64,000 bases of DNA from an uncultured Oscillibacter sp. (GCA_910584075.1 CAJTZI010000005.1:1-64000), one strand, 5' to 3'; positions 1-11,844 are shown, counted from the first letter of the stretch. The notes: generated from the letters alone by a model not told the origin. Numbers and translations: made by a program.

Positions 1-2006
1 CACTGCTTTTGGACCGTTTCGCTGATATTTCTGGGGTTGATACTGGTATATGCCTCTCCCCCACTGGGATCATGATCTCCGCACAGCAGATAGTCCGTAA
101 TGTCGCTGAATCCGTCAATTGATTCATTCATCCAGGTCGTATTGATCACTGGATAATCGTCTTTCAGCGTGGATTCCACAATTCCCATCATGCCGGCGTT
201 GACTTTTCCGAAATCAGTGATCGCGCCCGCGCCCTTGTTCCAGTAGCCGGCATGGATCAGGCCATCGCCAAAAATCAGGAGGTGCCCCTCATTGATCCCC
301 TTTTTCCAATCCTCCTCAGCAGTACGCGCATAGCTTGTCGTCTGACCCTGATGCCAGTCAGACTTTGTCAAACGGTCATCCTTGCCGTCCGCCCCATCCC
401 GGTCCGGGTCAACGCAGTAGTCGAACAGGTTCACCGTAGTATTGGCGGGGTTGGCCGCAGTTTTAGTATGGCTGCTTAAATCCACATCGTACAGGGTAAC
501 AGTCAGATTCAAAACGCCTTGAATCTCAGAGGTATCGTTTGCTGCTTCCGGCAGGTCCGTATTATTGGAGTTCACCCGAATATTATAACCGGGGTTGGAG
601 ACGGGAGCTCCTTCAAGCGTAAACGTGGACATGTTTCCAAACGCAGCGGAATTCAGGACAGCTTCAATATTCCACGTGACTTCAACATATCCCTGCAGAT
701 AGCCCGGGCCAGTCTGTCCCTCTGCCGGAGTAAATCCCGCCAGCACCAACTGATTATTGGTGTTATAGCCCATACAGAGGATTCGGTCGGGAAGCATGCC
801 TCTCAGCCGTTTAATCAGGTCAGACCGGTCAGCGGGAATCGGGAAATGCAGATCGGTGCAATAGCGGAAGGGCTCCGGCTCCGTAATCGGAGAACCGCTT
901 TGGGGAACATAGCTCCAATTACTCACGTACTTTGGTACATCATCATACATCTCCGCCCCGCCCAGGTCCAGCAGGACGGCCAGGGCCGCAGTGCCCTCGC
1001 CCAGACGGTACTCCCCGGGCAGGGCGGCATAGACAAAGAAGGTCCCCTCATAGACCCCCTCCTCCAGGATGCCGCTCAGGTCCCAGGTCACCGCGGCGGT
1101 CTCTCTTCCGCCGCCGTCAAGTTCTACCTCCGCCCTGCCGGGCAGGAGGTCCTGCAAATCAGCGGCAGTCAGCGGCCTCTCCCGGCTGACGCCGGGAACC
1201 GCCAGTCCCCAGACCGCCGTCTCCTCATTGCATACCAGCGCTTCATCCTCGTCCACCCAGCTCCAGGACAAAACCTCCTTCGTCCCGCACAGCTGGCAGA
1301 TATACTCACAGGGACGCCCCTCCACGGCCTCCGCAAATCCGCAGGCCTCGTCGTGGATATGGGCGCAGGCGGCCTCCGCAGGTGCGATATAGCCGCACTC
1401 CTCACTATGTACATGCTCGCAGACCAGCGTGACGCAGCCGCTCTCCTCCGTGCACCGGTGGGCGCAGTTCAACGGCGGCCGGTCATCCGAAAGCTCGGCC
1501 AGGGGCGGCTCCATGTCCTCAATCTCTCCGGAGGGCGGCGTCTCAGCGGACTGCTCCTGCTCCGCGGGAGACGGTGTCTCCTCCGAATCTACGGGAGACG
1601 GTGTCTCCTCCGAATCTACGGGAGGCGGTGTCTCCTCCGAGTCCACGGGGGGCTGGGGCTCCCCGGAATCCGCGGGAGGCTCCGCCCCGGCGTAACAGGA
1701 ATCATCGTGGACATGGACGCACTCCGCCACATAGCAGTCCTCCGTGTGGCGGTGGGTGCAGGGGGCCCCGGGGGTTCCCTCTGTACAGCCGTACTCCTCA
1801 CTGTGGACATGGGCGCAGGGACGTCCCTCCACGGCCTCCACAAATCCGCAGTCCGCACTGTGGGCAGGATGGTGCTCACACAGCCCGTCCTGGCCGTCTA
1901 TCTGTGCCGCCAGGGTAAAACCGTTCAGATAGGGCAGTATGATACACACGCACAGCAATACGGACAACCACCTTGAATAATTTGGTCTTTTCCTGACTGC
2001 TCTCAT
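1..2006 (-). CDS. Large secreted surface protein with Cys/His repeats (C-terminus outside window)
   Basis: The frame is open from an ATG at 2006 to base 1, giving the first 668 residues; the rest lies beyond the left edge. An AAAGGAG box 10 bases upstream and a strong promoter fix the start. Residues 1-34 look like a Sec signal peptide with the core VLLCVCIILPYL. Two blocks of CxHxHxxxC-type motifs (about 43-104 and 181-240) are split by a Pro/Glu spacer holding three 9-residue PVDSEETPS-like repeats. From about residue 535 a segment with VNLFDYCVDPDRDG, GHLLIFGDG and WNKGAGA resembles parts of clostridial Cna-B/SpaA-type wall adhesins. I infer an adhesin or surface-binding protein. The anchor (LPXTG or SLH) is not visible, and the role of the Cys/His motifs (metal or disulphide) is unknown. 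Confidence 0.85.
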   Translation of the reverse strand, partial: MRAVRKRPNYSRWLSVLLCVCIILPYLNGFTLAAQIDGQDGLCEHHPAHSADCGFVEAVEGRPCAHVHSEEYGCTEGTPGAPCTHRHTEDCYVAECVHVHDDSCYAGAEPPADSGEPQPPVDSEETPPPVDSEETPSPVDSEETPSPAEQEQSAETPPSGEIEDMEPPLAELSDDRPPLNCAHRCTEESGCVTLVCEHVHSEECGYIAPAEAACAHIHDEACGFAEAVEGRPCEYICQLCGTKEVLSWSWVDEDEALVCNEETAVWGLAVPGVSRERPLTAADLQDLLPGRAEVELDGGGRETAAVTWDLSGILEEGVYEGTFFVYAALPGEYRLGEGTAALAVLLDLGGAEMYDDVPKYVSNWSYVPQSGSPITEPEPFRYCTDLHFPIPADRSDLIKRLRGMLPDRILCMGYNTNNQLVLAGFTPAEGQTGPGYLQGYVEVTWNIEAVLNSAAFGNMSTFTLEGAPVSNPGYNIRVNSNNTDLPEAANDTSEIQGVLNLTVTLYDVDLSSHTKTAANPANTTVNLFDYCVDPDRDGADGKDDRLTKSDWHQGQTTSYARTAEEDWKKGINEGHLLIFGDGLIHAGYWNKGAGAITDFGKVNAGMMGIVESTLKDDYPVINTTWMNESIDGFSDITDYLLCGDHDPSGGEAYTSINPRNISETVQKQ
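1567..1650 (-). repeat. 27-bp in-frame tandem repeat in the surface-protein gene
   Basis: About three copies of a 27-bp unit encode PVDSEETPS/P. Each unit carries the small palindrome GGAGACGGTGTCTCC or a close variant. The repeat lies inside the coding frame and forms the acidic Pro-rich spacer between the two Cys/His blocks, so copy number may vary between strains. Confidence 0.85.
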
Positions 2007-2060
2007 GAATCACTCGCTCCTTTCCAAAATGATAGCCAGACCTTGGCCAGTTTCCGCTCT

Positions 2061-2089
2061 ATTATATCCATAAGTTACAGAATGTGCAA
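2061..2089 (-). promoter_or_regulatory. Promoter of the surface-protein gene
   Basis: On the minus strand TTGCAC (2089-2084), a 17-base spacer and TATAAT (2066-2061) form a near-consensus vegetative promoter. The predicted start of transcription is about 50 bases before the ATG at 2006. Confidence 0.8.
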
Positions 2090-2283
2090 TAGGTAATCCA
2101 TCAAAGAATTTACATTTTTCAAAAATTTTTCACCTGGGAAGACCTCATCCATGGCCGCCGGACTCCGCTGTGATCAGCCGCAAGCGTGGTATTACCTCTC
2201 CGGCGCATTGCCCGTAACTTTCCGCTCCCGTCCTCCGGATTTTGTCCAAAACCACAGTTTTGAAAAAACCGGCTGAAATGAGG

Positions 2284-2312
2284 TTGCCAGCCCCGGCGAT
2301 TTGCGTTAAAAT
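2284..2312 (+). promoter_or_regulatory. Promoter of carAB
   Basis: TTGCCA, 17 bases, TAAAAT. The predicted transcript starts about 27 bases before the carA ATG, leaving no room for a PyrR-type attenuator. Between this and the divergent promoter (2090-2283) I see nothing else I can name. Confidence 0.65.
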
Positions 2313-2345
2313 CAGACGGAACTAGAGAAAGGCGGGATACAACTG

Positions 2346-3451
2346 ATGAAGGCAACCTTGATTCTGGCCAACGGCAGCGTCTTCCGGGGACAGAGCATCG
2401 GCGCCGCGGCGGACCGCGTGTGCGAGATGGTGTTCAACACCTCTATGACGGGCTACCAGGAAATTCTGACCGACCCGTCCTACGCGGGGCAGGGCATCGT
2501 GATGAGCTACCCCCTCATCGGCAACTACGGCGTCAACCATGAGGACAGCGAGTCCCAGCGGCCCTGGGCCTCGGCGTTCATTGTCCGGCATCTGGCCCCC
2601 CGGGGCAGCAATTTCCGCTGTGAGGGCGATCTCAACTCCTATTTAAAGGAATACGACATCACCGGGATCGAGGGTGTGGACACCCGTGCGCTGACCCGGA
2701 TTCTCCGCAGTCAGGGGACCATGAACGGCATGATCACCTGTGCGGAGCATTTTCATATGGAGGACTGTCTGGCCCGGATTCGGGCCTACCGGGTGCAGGG
2801 CACCGTGGAGCGGGTCACCCGCTCCGCTCCACAGGTGTACCCCGCCGTCACGGAACAGCGGCTGCGAGTGGCGCTGCTGGACTACGGCGTCAAGCAGAAC
2901 ATGATCCGCTGTCTCCAGGACCGGGGCTGCCAGGTGACGGTCTACCCCGCCCGCACCCCCGCCCGGACCATTCTGGCAGGCGGCTTCGACGGCGTGATGC
3001 TCTCCAACGGCCCCGGAGACCCGGCGGACAACGCGGACCTCATCCGGGAGGTCCGGGCGCTGTACGACAGTGACCTCCCCCTCTTCGCCGTGTGCCTGGG
3101 CCACCAGCTGCTGGCCCTGGCCACCGGGGCCGGCACCCGGAAGATGACCTTCGGGCACCGGGGGGGCAACCATCCTGTCCGGGACGTGGCCTCCGGCCGG
3201 GCCTTCATCACCAGCCAGAACCACGGCTATGTGGTGACCCGGGACAGCGTGGACCCGGCTGTGGCGGAGATCTCCCACGTAAACGTCAACGAGGGCAGCG
3301 TGGAGGGCCTGCGGTACGTGCGGCCGGACTGCTTCACCGTCCAGTTCCACCCGGAGTCCGCCCCCGGCCCCCAGGACACGGAAAATCTGTTTGACCACTT
3401 CGTGGATATGATGCTCCATCCCACAGTCCGCAGGAAAGGAGGCGCACGGTA

Positions 3452-3452
<1 letters not shown>
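2346..3452 (+). CDS. carA: Carbamoyl-phosphate synthase small (glutaminase) subunit
   Basis: This subunit hydrolyses glutamine and passes ammonia to CarB for carbamoyl phosphate, the precursor of pyrimidines and arginine. The protein has 368 residues, usual for the family. The N-terminal CPSase small-chain domain (NTSMTGYQEILTDPSYAGQ) is followed by a class I glutamine amidotransferase domain. Its nucleophile is Cys250 in FAVCLGHQ, with His335 and Glu337 in FHPE completing the triad. The ATG follows an AGAAAGGCGGG box. The stop overlaps the carB start by one base (TAATG), so the subunits are translationally coupled. No other pyrimidine or arginine gene lies nearby. Confidence 0.98.
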
Positions 3453-6748
<3,296 letters not shown>

Positions 6749-6754
6749 GCCAAA

Positions 6755-6788
6755 AGCCAGCGGATACCCCGGTATCCGCTGGCTTTTT
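6755..6788 (+). terminator. Intrinsic terminator of carAB
   Basis: A perfect 14-bp stem (AGCCAGCGGATACC and its complement) with a CC loop is followed by a run of T. Confidence 0.95.
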
Positions 6789-6854
6789 CTCAATATTTCC
6801 GCATCATGCCGCAGCTGATCCGCTTCTTCACTCCACGCAGATCCGGTCCGGCCA

Positions 6855-6896
6855 GAAAAACAGCCCGTCCCGGCAGCTTGCCGGAACAGGCTGTTC
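6855..6896 (-). terminator. Terminator of the isomerase-dehydrogenase operon
   Basis: Inverted repeat AACAGCC..TGCCGG / CCGGCA..GGCTGTT, with a run of T on the minus strand just beyond, 28 bases after the stop of the dehydrogenase gene. Confidence 0.85.
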
Positions 6897-6924
6897 TTCT
6901 CTCTCAGGGGGACGGGGCGAGCGC

Positions 6925-7941
6925 TTATTCAATCTCCGCGATCCTGACGGGCCTGCCCTCTCTGAGGGACTTGGCGGCGGCAGCGGCGATGAGGATGGGA
7001 TAGAGGCCGTCCTCACCGGTGACAGGGGGCTCCGTGCCATTGATGACCGCGCTGGCGAAGGCCTTCTGCTCAGCGGCAAAAGCGCCGGTATAGCGGTCCC
7101 ACATAATCTTATAGCAGGTGTCGGAGACGGTGCCTTCCACGCCGTAGAAAACCGCGTTGCTGGGGGTGTCGTTGCCGTCCATCACCGCGCCCTCGGAGCC
7201 GAAAACCTCCACCCGCTGATCGTAGCCGTAGACGGCCCTCCGGCTGTTGTCGATGACACCCATGGCGCCGTTTTCAAATTTCAGGGACACCACGGCGGTG
7301 TCCACGTCCCCCGCCTCTCCGATGGCCGGGTCCACCAGCACGCCGCCATAGGCAAAGACCTCCGTGACCTCGGAGCCCGCCAAAAACCGGGCCATATCGA
7401 AATCGTGGACCATCATGTCATAGAAGATGCCGCCGGAGACCCTCACATAGTCGATGGAGGGAGGCGCGGGGTCCCGGGAACTGATTTTGATCAGGTTGAC
7501 CCTGCCGACTTTCCCCTCCCTGACTGCTTCATACACCGCCCGGTGGTTGTGGTCAAAGCGGCGGTTAAAGCCCACCTGGAGCTTTACACCCGCTTTCTTC
7601 ACCTCATCGATGACCTCCCTGACCCGCTCAATCCGGTAATCCACCGGCTTTTCCACAAAAACATCTTTCCCTGCCTGCGCAGCTTTGATGGCGTACTCCG
7701 CGTGGAGGTCTGTGGGAGAGCAGACCACGACAGCCTTGATTTCCGGGTCGCTCAGGATGACGTCCGCGTCCTTGACCAGGCCGGGAATCCGCAGGCGTTG
7801 GAGGAACTCCAAAGTCTCCCCGCTCATATAGGGATCGGAGACGGTCTTGATCTCCATCTCCGGGACAAACTTCGCGATGTTCTCCGCGTGGACCCGGCCA
7901 ATCCGCCCTGCTCCGATGATACCGATTTTAATGGTTTTCAT
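6925..7941 (-). CDS. Gfo/Idh/MocA-family NAD(P) dehydrogenase, inositol 2-dehydrogenase-like
   Basis: The protein (338 residues) resembles IolG, which oxidises myo-inositol or a related polyol at the start of its catabolism. The N-terminal Rossmann fold has GIIGAGRIG (residues 7-15). EKP at 97-99 and the Asp175/His179 pair in YDMMVHDFD match the Lys-Asp-His catalytic set of IolG. I chose ATG 7941, which follows AGGAGAGAGG; an upstream TTG at 7965 overlaps the previous gene and has no box. It lies 20 bases after a TIM-barrel isomerase gene, so the two form one unit. The true substrate may be another sugar or polyol, because no other iol gene is present. Confidence 0.85.
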   Translation of the reverse strand: MKTIKIGIIGAGRIGRVHAENIAKFVPEMEIKTVSDPYMSGETLEFLQRLRIPGLVKDADVILSDPEIKAVVVCSPTDLHAEYAIKAAQAGKDVFVEKPVDYRIERVREVIDEVKKAGVKLQVGFNRRFDHNHRAVYEAVREGKVGRVNLIKISSRDPAPPSIDYVRVSGGIFYDMMVHDFDMARFLAGSEVTEVFAYGGVLVDPAIGEAGDVDTAVVSLKFENGAMGVIDNSRRAVYGYDQRVEVFGSEGAVMDGNDTPSNAVFYGVEGTVSDTCYKIMWDRYTGAFAAEQKAFASAVINGTEPPVTGEDGLYPILIAAAAAKSLREGRPVRIAEIE

Positions 7942-7961
7942 AATCCTCTCTCCTGATTGAA

Positions 7962-8747
7962 TCAAAGTCTCATAATCGCTCTCACTGCCTCTGCGGTACC
8001 GGTCTTCGGAATCAGCTCAAATCCCACAAGCCCTCCGTAGCCAATCTCCTCCAGGCAGGCCAGCACATTGACATAGTTGATCTCGCCGGTGCCCGGCTCA
8101 TGCCGCCCCGGGGCGTCCGCTATATGGATGTGTCCGAACTGGTCCCCATAGGCCCGGATGTTATCGCAGACGCTGCCCTCATTGAGCTGCATATGGTAGA
8201 CGTCATAGAGCACTTTCAGCCTGGAAGAGCCGATGAGACGGGTCATCTCCGCCGCCACGCGGGTCGTCCGCAGGAAATTCCCCACATGGTCCGTGGTGAC
8301 GTTCAGTGGCTCCAGATTCATGGCAACACCGCTCTCCTCCGCGATCTCCGCGCACGCCTTCAGTGTGTCGAACATGGCGCAGAGCTTCAGGGAATCACTG
8401 AGATTTTCATATGGGTCGATGACCGCACCGCCCTCCCCCAGACCGTTGGAGTGGATGGTGACGGACCGGGCCCCCACCTTTTTCGCAGCCTCCACGGACC
8501 GGCGGAGGAAGGCCAGATACGCCTCCTTCTGGTCCGGATTGATCATGGAGAGCTCCGCATCCCCGTTGAACCCGGCGATCCCGATTCCGGCGGACGATGC
8601 CGCATCCCTCACCGCGTCCAAGTCCTTGTCTGTCCAGCTCCAGAACTCCACGAACTGGAACCCGTCGTCTTTCGCCGCCTGGAAACGCTCCAGAAAGGGA
8701 AGCTCGCTGTACATCGGCTCGATACAGGCTGATTTCTGAAAGACCAT
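7962..8747 (-). CDS. TIM-barrel sugar isomerase/epimerase, hydroxypyruvate isomerase-like
   Basis: This 261-residue AP-endonuclease-2-type TIM barrel (Hyi/IolI/IolE superfamily) should isomerise a keto-sugar or hydroxy-acid. Visible marks are QFVEFWSW, SVTIHSNGLGEGG, AMNLEPLN (metal-binding Glu), VLYDVYHMQLNEG (Asp/His ligands) and HIHIADAPGRHEPG, all usual for the family. The chosen ATG at 8747 follows GAGAGG; an in-frame GTG at 8768 sits before that box and is unlikely. It is the first gene of an operon with the IolG-like dehydrogenase and starts from a promoter shared face to face with the LacI regulator. Confidence 0.85.
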   Translation of the reverse strand: MVFQKSACIEPMYSELPFLERFQAAKDDGFQFVEFWSWTDKDLDAVRDAASSAGIGIAGFNGDAELSMINPDQKEAYLAFLRRSVEAAKKVGARSVTIHSNGLGEGGAVIDPYENLSDSLKLCAMFDTLKACAEIAEESGVAMNLEPLNVTTDHVGNFLRTTRVAAEMTRLIGSSRLKVLYDVYHMQLNEGSVCDNIRAYGDQFGHIHIADAPGRHEPGTGEINYVNVLACLEEIGYGGLVGFELIPKTGTAEAVRAIMRL

Positions 8748-8774
8748 ACCCTTCGTCCTCTCTTTCACCCATCA

Positions 8775-8831
8775 TGTGCTTTGCACACTTTTATGCTAAG
8801 CACATAATAGCACACTCGGTCCAATTGTCAA
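8775..8831 (-). promoter_or_regulatory. Promoter and candidate operator of the isomerase-dehydrogenase operon
   Basis: Minus-strand TTGACA (8831-8826), 16 bases, TATTAT (8809-8804). Downstream of the -10 are the inverted repeats TGTGC-TTT-GCACA (8775-8787) and TTATG-N7-CATAA (8791-8807). TATGCTAA at 8792-8799 recurs at the -10 of the divergent regulator gene, as expected for operators of a LacI-type repressor. Confidence 0.7.
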
Positions 8832-8897
8832 TGAAAACAGAGCTGGTCCGGATAAAATCCACAAACCGCACAAAAAATCCGAAATATTTTTTGCGGA

Positions 8898-8935
8898 TTG
8901 ACAGCAAATGTGTTTTCGTATATGCTAATTGTGCA
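8898..8935 (+). promoter_or_regulatory. Promoter and candidate operator of the LacI regulator gene
   Basis: TTGACA (8898-8903), 17 bases, TATGCT (8921-8926). The -10 overlaps TATGCTAATTGTGCA, which shares TATGCTAA with the site in front of the divergent operon. This suggests that one regulator controls both directions and itself. Confidence 0.65.
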
Positions 8936-8960
8936 AACACACAGACGGAGGATGCTTTTG

Positions 8961-10004
8961 ATGGGAACCAGACCGACAATTCAAATGGTGGCAGAGTTGG
9001 CGGGGGTCTCCCGGGGGACGGTAGACCGGGTTCTGAACGACCGTCCCCACGTCAATGAGGAGGTCCGCCAGCGGGTGCTGGAGGCCATGCGGCAGCTGGG
9101 CTACATCTCCCCCCGTGAGCTCCACCAACGGCAGGCGCATGCCGCTCTCCCTCCCCTGACGCTGGGAGTCCTTCTGCCCAACTGGGAGGGTCAGTTCCGC
9201 GCGGAGGTGACGGAGGGCGTCCGGCAGGCCTGCGGGGAGCTGGAGGAATCCGGGGTGCGGGTGCTGGTCCGCCGCTGTGAGACGGACCTGCCCCAGGAGG
9301 CCGTGGAACTGCTGGAGACCATGAGGGCCGGCGGCGCCGAGGGCTTCGCCGTCTGTGCCGTCAATGACCCGGCAATTCAAAGCTGGATCGCCGCCAGGGC
9401 GGCCGAGGGCGTCCCCTGCGTCACCTTCAACTCGGACCTGCCGGAGAGCGGACGGCTGTGCTTCATAGGCCAGGACATCCGTCAGGCGGGCCGGGTGGCC
9501 GCCGGACTGCTCTGCAAATGCGTCTCCGGCCAGGGCCCCATCCTGGCCACCGCCGGAAACCTCAAATTCGACGGACACCGCCAACGGCTGGACGGCTTTC
9601 GGGAACGGCTGGCGGAGCTGGGTTTCCCGGCGGAGCAGATCCTCGTCCGCGAAACCTGCAACGACTACGAGACCACCCTCCGCGTTGTGGGGGAGACCCT
9701 GGCGGAATGGCCGGACCTGCGGGGAATTTACATGGCGAACCTCAGCGTCTCCGGCTGCTGCGCCGCCATTCAGCGGGCCGGAAGGGCTGGCCGGATTCAC
9801 GTGGTCTGCCACGACATCAACGAAACCGTCCGGCAGCTCATCCGCTCCGGCATGGTGGACTTCACCATTCCCCAGGATCTGAGGCGGCAGGGCCGCACGC
9901 CGCTTCTGTTCCTGCGGGACCATCTCCGAAACAAGAGGCCTCTGGAATCCGGATCGTTTCACAGGCGGATCCAGATCCTGTGCGCGGAAAATCTGGAGGG
10001 CTGA
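8961..10004 (+). CDS. LacI-family transcriptional regulator
   Basis: A 347-residue DNA-binding protein with an N-terminal LacI helix-turn-helix (TIQMVAELAGVSRGTVDRVL, residues 6-25) and a periplasmic-binding-like sensor domain from about residue 60. ATG 8961 is 9 bases after GGAGG. Longer in-frame starts lie in the promoter or directly on the box and are ruled out. It is divergent from the isomerase-dehydrogenase operon and shares the TATGCTAA motif with it, so I infer that this operon is its target and that a sugar or polyol is the effector. It could also act on the tctCBA operon downstream. Confidence 0.9.
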   Translation: MGTRPTIQMVAELAGVSRGTVDRVLNDRPHVNEEVRQRVLEAMRQLGYISPRELHQRQAHAALPPLTLGVLLPNWEGQFRAEVTEGVRQACGELEESGVRVLVRRCETDLPQEAVELLETMRAGGAEGFAVCAVNDPAIQSWIAARAAEGVPCVTFNSDLPESGRLCFIGQDIRQAGRVAAGLLCKCVSGQGPILATAGNLKFDGHRQRLDGFRERLAELGFPAEQILVRETCNDYETTLRVVGETLAEWPDLRGIYMANLSVSGCCAAIQRAGRAGRIHVVCHDINETVRQLIRSGMVDFTIPQDLRRQGRTPLLFLRDHLRNKRPLESGSFHRRIQILCAENLEG

Positions 10005-10040
10005 CTGCGGCTGACCTGCTTTCGCTAAAACAGCCTGAAA

Positions 10041-10086
10041 AACAGCGGTGAAGGCCGGCGGCCGCCGGTCTTCACCGCTGTTTTCA
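10041..10086. terminator. Terminator after the LacI gene
   Basis: Long inverted repeat: AACAGCGGTGAAG pairs with CTTCACCGCTGTT and a CCGGCGG/CCGCCGG-type core lies between, followed by TTTTC. Bases 10087-10201 hold nothing I can name. Confidence 0.85.
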
Positions 10087-10201
10087 CATGAGAGCCGGAC
10101 AAGCCGCCTCAGCTTCCCCCATTTTCAATTCCGCCCCACTCGTCAAGTAAATTTTTGCCGAATCCCTACAAAAAAAGTGTTAATTTTTTATGAATCGTCC
10201 A

Positions 10202-10230
10202 TTGATTTTAGGTGTCCAAGGTGCTATCCT
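10202..10230 (+). promoter_or_regulatory. Probable promoter of the tctCBA operon
   Basis: TTGATT, 17 bases, TATCCT, about 48 bases before the chosen tctC start. An in-frame ATG at 10212 lies inside this element, which supports the shorter protein start. Confidence 0.5.
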
Positions 10231-10277
10231 TTTACAAGGTGTTCCACCTGAAGCTACAAAGAAAGGTTGAGTCAAAA

Positions 10278-11309
10278 ATGAAAAAGAAACTCCTTGCCCT
10301 GCTGCTGGCGGCATTTATGCTGCTGAGCCTGTGCGCCTGCGGAGGCGGTTCCGGCGATGACGCCGGCACCACGCCCCCTCCCGCCGACGACACCACAGGT
10401 GATACCAATGAGCCCGCCTCCACCGGCTGGACCCCCAGCGAGCCCGTGAACATGATCGTGGCCTACAAGGCCGGTTCCGGCACCGACAACACCGCCCGCG
10501 TCCTCAGCGCCTATGCCGACAAGTACATCGGCCAGACCATCGTCATCGACAACCAGGAGGGCGGCTCCGGCTCCATCGGCTGGACAGCCCTCTCCCAGGC
10601 CAAGCCCGACGGCTACACCCTGGGCTTTGTGAACCTGCCCACCCTGTGCTCCAACATCGTGGAGGGCCTGGGCGACTACACTATGGAGGACTTTGTCCCC
10701 ATCTGCAACCACGTCAACGAGACCTCTGTCATCCTGGTGGCCGCCAACAGCCCCTTTGACACCCTGGAGGACCTGGTCACCTATGCCAAGGATCATCCCG
10801 GCGAGCTGAAGGCCTCCACCAACGGCAACAAGGCCTCCAACCACATCGCCGTCCAGCTGCTCTCCTCCACCGCCGGCTTCGAGTACACCGCCATCCCCTA
10901 CGGCGGCACCGCCGATCAGCTCCTGGCCCTGCGCCAGGGCGAGGTGGACTTCTCCTCCGCCAAGCTGGCTGACTTCGCGGCCTTCACCTCTGAGGTAAAG
11001 GTCCTCGGCGTCTTTGACACCAAGCGTCTGGCCGAGTATCCCGACGTCCCCACTCTGGGTGAGGCCGGCTATTATGACCAGTGGTACGGCTCCGCCCGCG
11101 CCATCGTGGCCCCCAAGGACACCCCCCAGGAGATCATCGACTTCTACGCCGAGGCCTTCAAGCAGACCATGGAGGACTCCGCCTATCTGGACGCCGCCGT
11201 CAAGGCCAGCGTCACCACCGAGTACATGGACCCCGCTGCCACCGCCGCCCTGCTGGACGCGCAGTACGTCTTCTGCACCGACACCGTCTCCTCCATCTGG
11301 GCCGAGTAA
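10278..11309 (+). CDS. tctC: Tripartite tricarboxylate transporter substrate-binding lipoprotein
   Basis: This extracytoplasmic receptor captures an organic acid (tri- or dicarboxylate type) for the TctAB permease. The protein has 343 residues. ATG 10278 gives MKKKLLALLLAAFMLLSLCAC, a lipoprotein signal with the lipid-modified Cys near residue 22, then a Gly/Pro/Thr-rich linker. The Bug-type fold shows MIVAYKAGSGTDNTAR, IDNQEGGSGSIGW and AIPYGGTADQLLALRQGEVD. It is followed by a hairpin and then tctB and tctA. The ligand cannot be read from the sequence. Confidence 0.93.
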   Translation: MKKKLLALLLAAFMLLSLCACGGGSGDDAGTTPPPADDTTGDTNEPASTGWTPSEPVNMIVAYKAGSGTDNTARVLSAYADKYIGQTIVIDNQEGGSGSIGWTALSQAKPDGYTLGFVNLPTLCSNIVEGLGDYTMEDFVPICNHVNETSVILVAANSPFDTLEDLVTYAKDHPGELKASTNGNKASNHIAVQLLSSTAGFEYTAIPYGGTADQLLALRQGEVDFSSAKLADFAAFTSEVKVLGVFDTKRLAEYPDVPTLGEAGYYDQWYGSARAIVAPKDTPQEIIDFYAEAFKQTMEDSAYLDAAVKASVTTEYMDPAATAALLDAQYVFCTDTVSSIWAE

Positions 11310-11322
11310 TTCCATAGAGCCG

Positions 11323-11358
11323 CGCGGGGCTTCACGCCGTGAAGCCCCGCGTCCTTTT
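11323..11358 (+). terminator. Hairpin between tctC and tctB (partial terminator)
   Basis: A 14-bp GC-rich stem (CGCGGGGCTTCACG and its complement) followed by TCCTTTTTC. As no promoter is obvious before tctB, it probably lets only part of transcription through. Confidence 0.85.
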
Positions 11359-11385
11359 TCACGACTGAAATGTGAGGTTTGAGAG

Positions 11386-11829
11386 ATGAAGAAAACCGAT
11401 ATCGGCGTTGTCGCGTTCATCTACGCAGTCTGCGCCCTGTTTCTGGTGATGACCCTGCGCCTCCCCGCCGCCGCCCAGACCTATCCCCTGTTCATCATCA
11501 TCCTGCTGGCCGCCCTGACCACGCTGTATGTGGTGCAGATGGTCCGCGGGGCGAAGAAGAACGGCGTCACCACCGGCCTGGAGGACTTTGAGGGCTTCCT
11601 CCCCAAGCAGTTCTTCCCCATTCTGGCCATGGTGGTGCTGTATCTGGTGGTGATGTACTTCGCCGGATTCTACATCGCCACGCTGGTGTTCATGGCCGCC
11701 TGCCTGCTGTTTTTGAAGGTCCCCAAGTGGCAGATTCTGCTGTCCACCGCCGTGATTCTGGCCCTGGTCTACTGTGCTTTTACCCTGTTCCTGAAAGTCA
11801 AGCTGCCTGTGGGCCTGCTGTTTAAGTAA
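11386..11829 (+). CDS. tctB: Tripartite tricarboxylate transporter small membrane subunit
   Basis: A 147-residue protein with four strongly hydrophobic segments (about 7-23, 35-53, 78-98 and 103-140), usual for TctB, which supports the large TctA permease in the membrane. It lies between tctC and tctA, 15 bases before tctA. The ribosome-binding site is weak (GAGG about 11 bases upstream), in line with lower expression than tctC. Confidence 0.88.
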   Translation: MKKTDIGVVAFIYAVCALFLVMTLRLPAAAQTYPLFIIILLAALTTLYVVQMVRGAKKNGVTTGLEDFEGFLPKQFFPILAMVVLYLVVMYFAGFYIATLVFMAACLLFLKVPKWQILLSTAVILALVYCAFTLFLKVKLPVGLLFK

Positions 11830-11844
11830 AGGGGGAGGACGACT

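Noticed and set aside
1567..1650. Short tandem repeats as a possible CRISPR array
   Set aside because: Units are contiguous without spacers, in frame, and code for PVDSEETPS.
519..1976. Long plus-strand open frame (485 residues) and several shorter ones opposite the surface-protein gene
   Set aside because: Composition follows the antisense of the minus-strand surface protein, which has a signal peptide, binding site and promoter; the plus-strand frame has none of these.
2313..2345. PyrR-binding attenuator before carA
   Set aside because: The predicted leader is only about 30 bases and contains no terminator hairpin.
8898..8960. Upstream start of the LacI regulator
   Set aside because: It would begin inside the -35 box; ATG 8961 has a well-spaced GGAGG.
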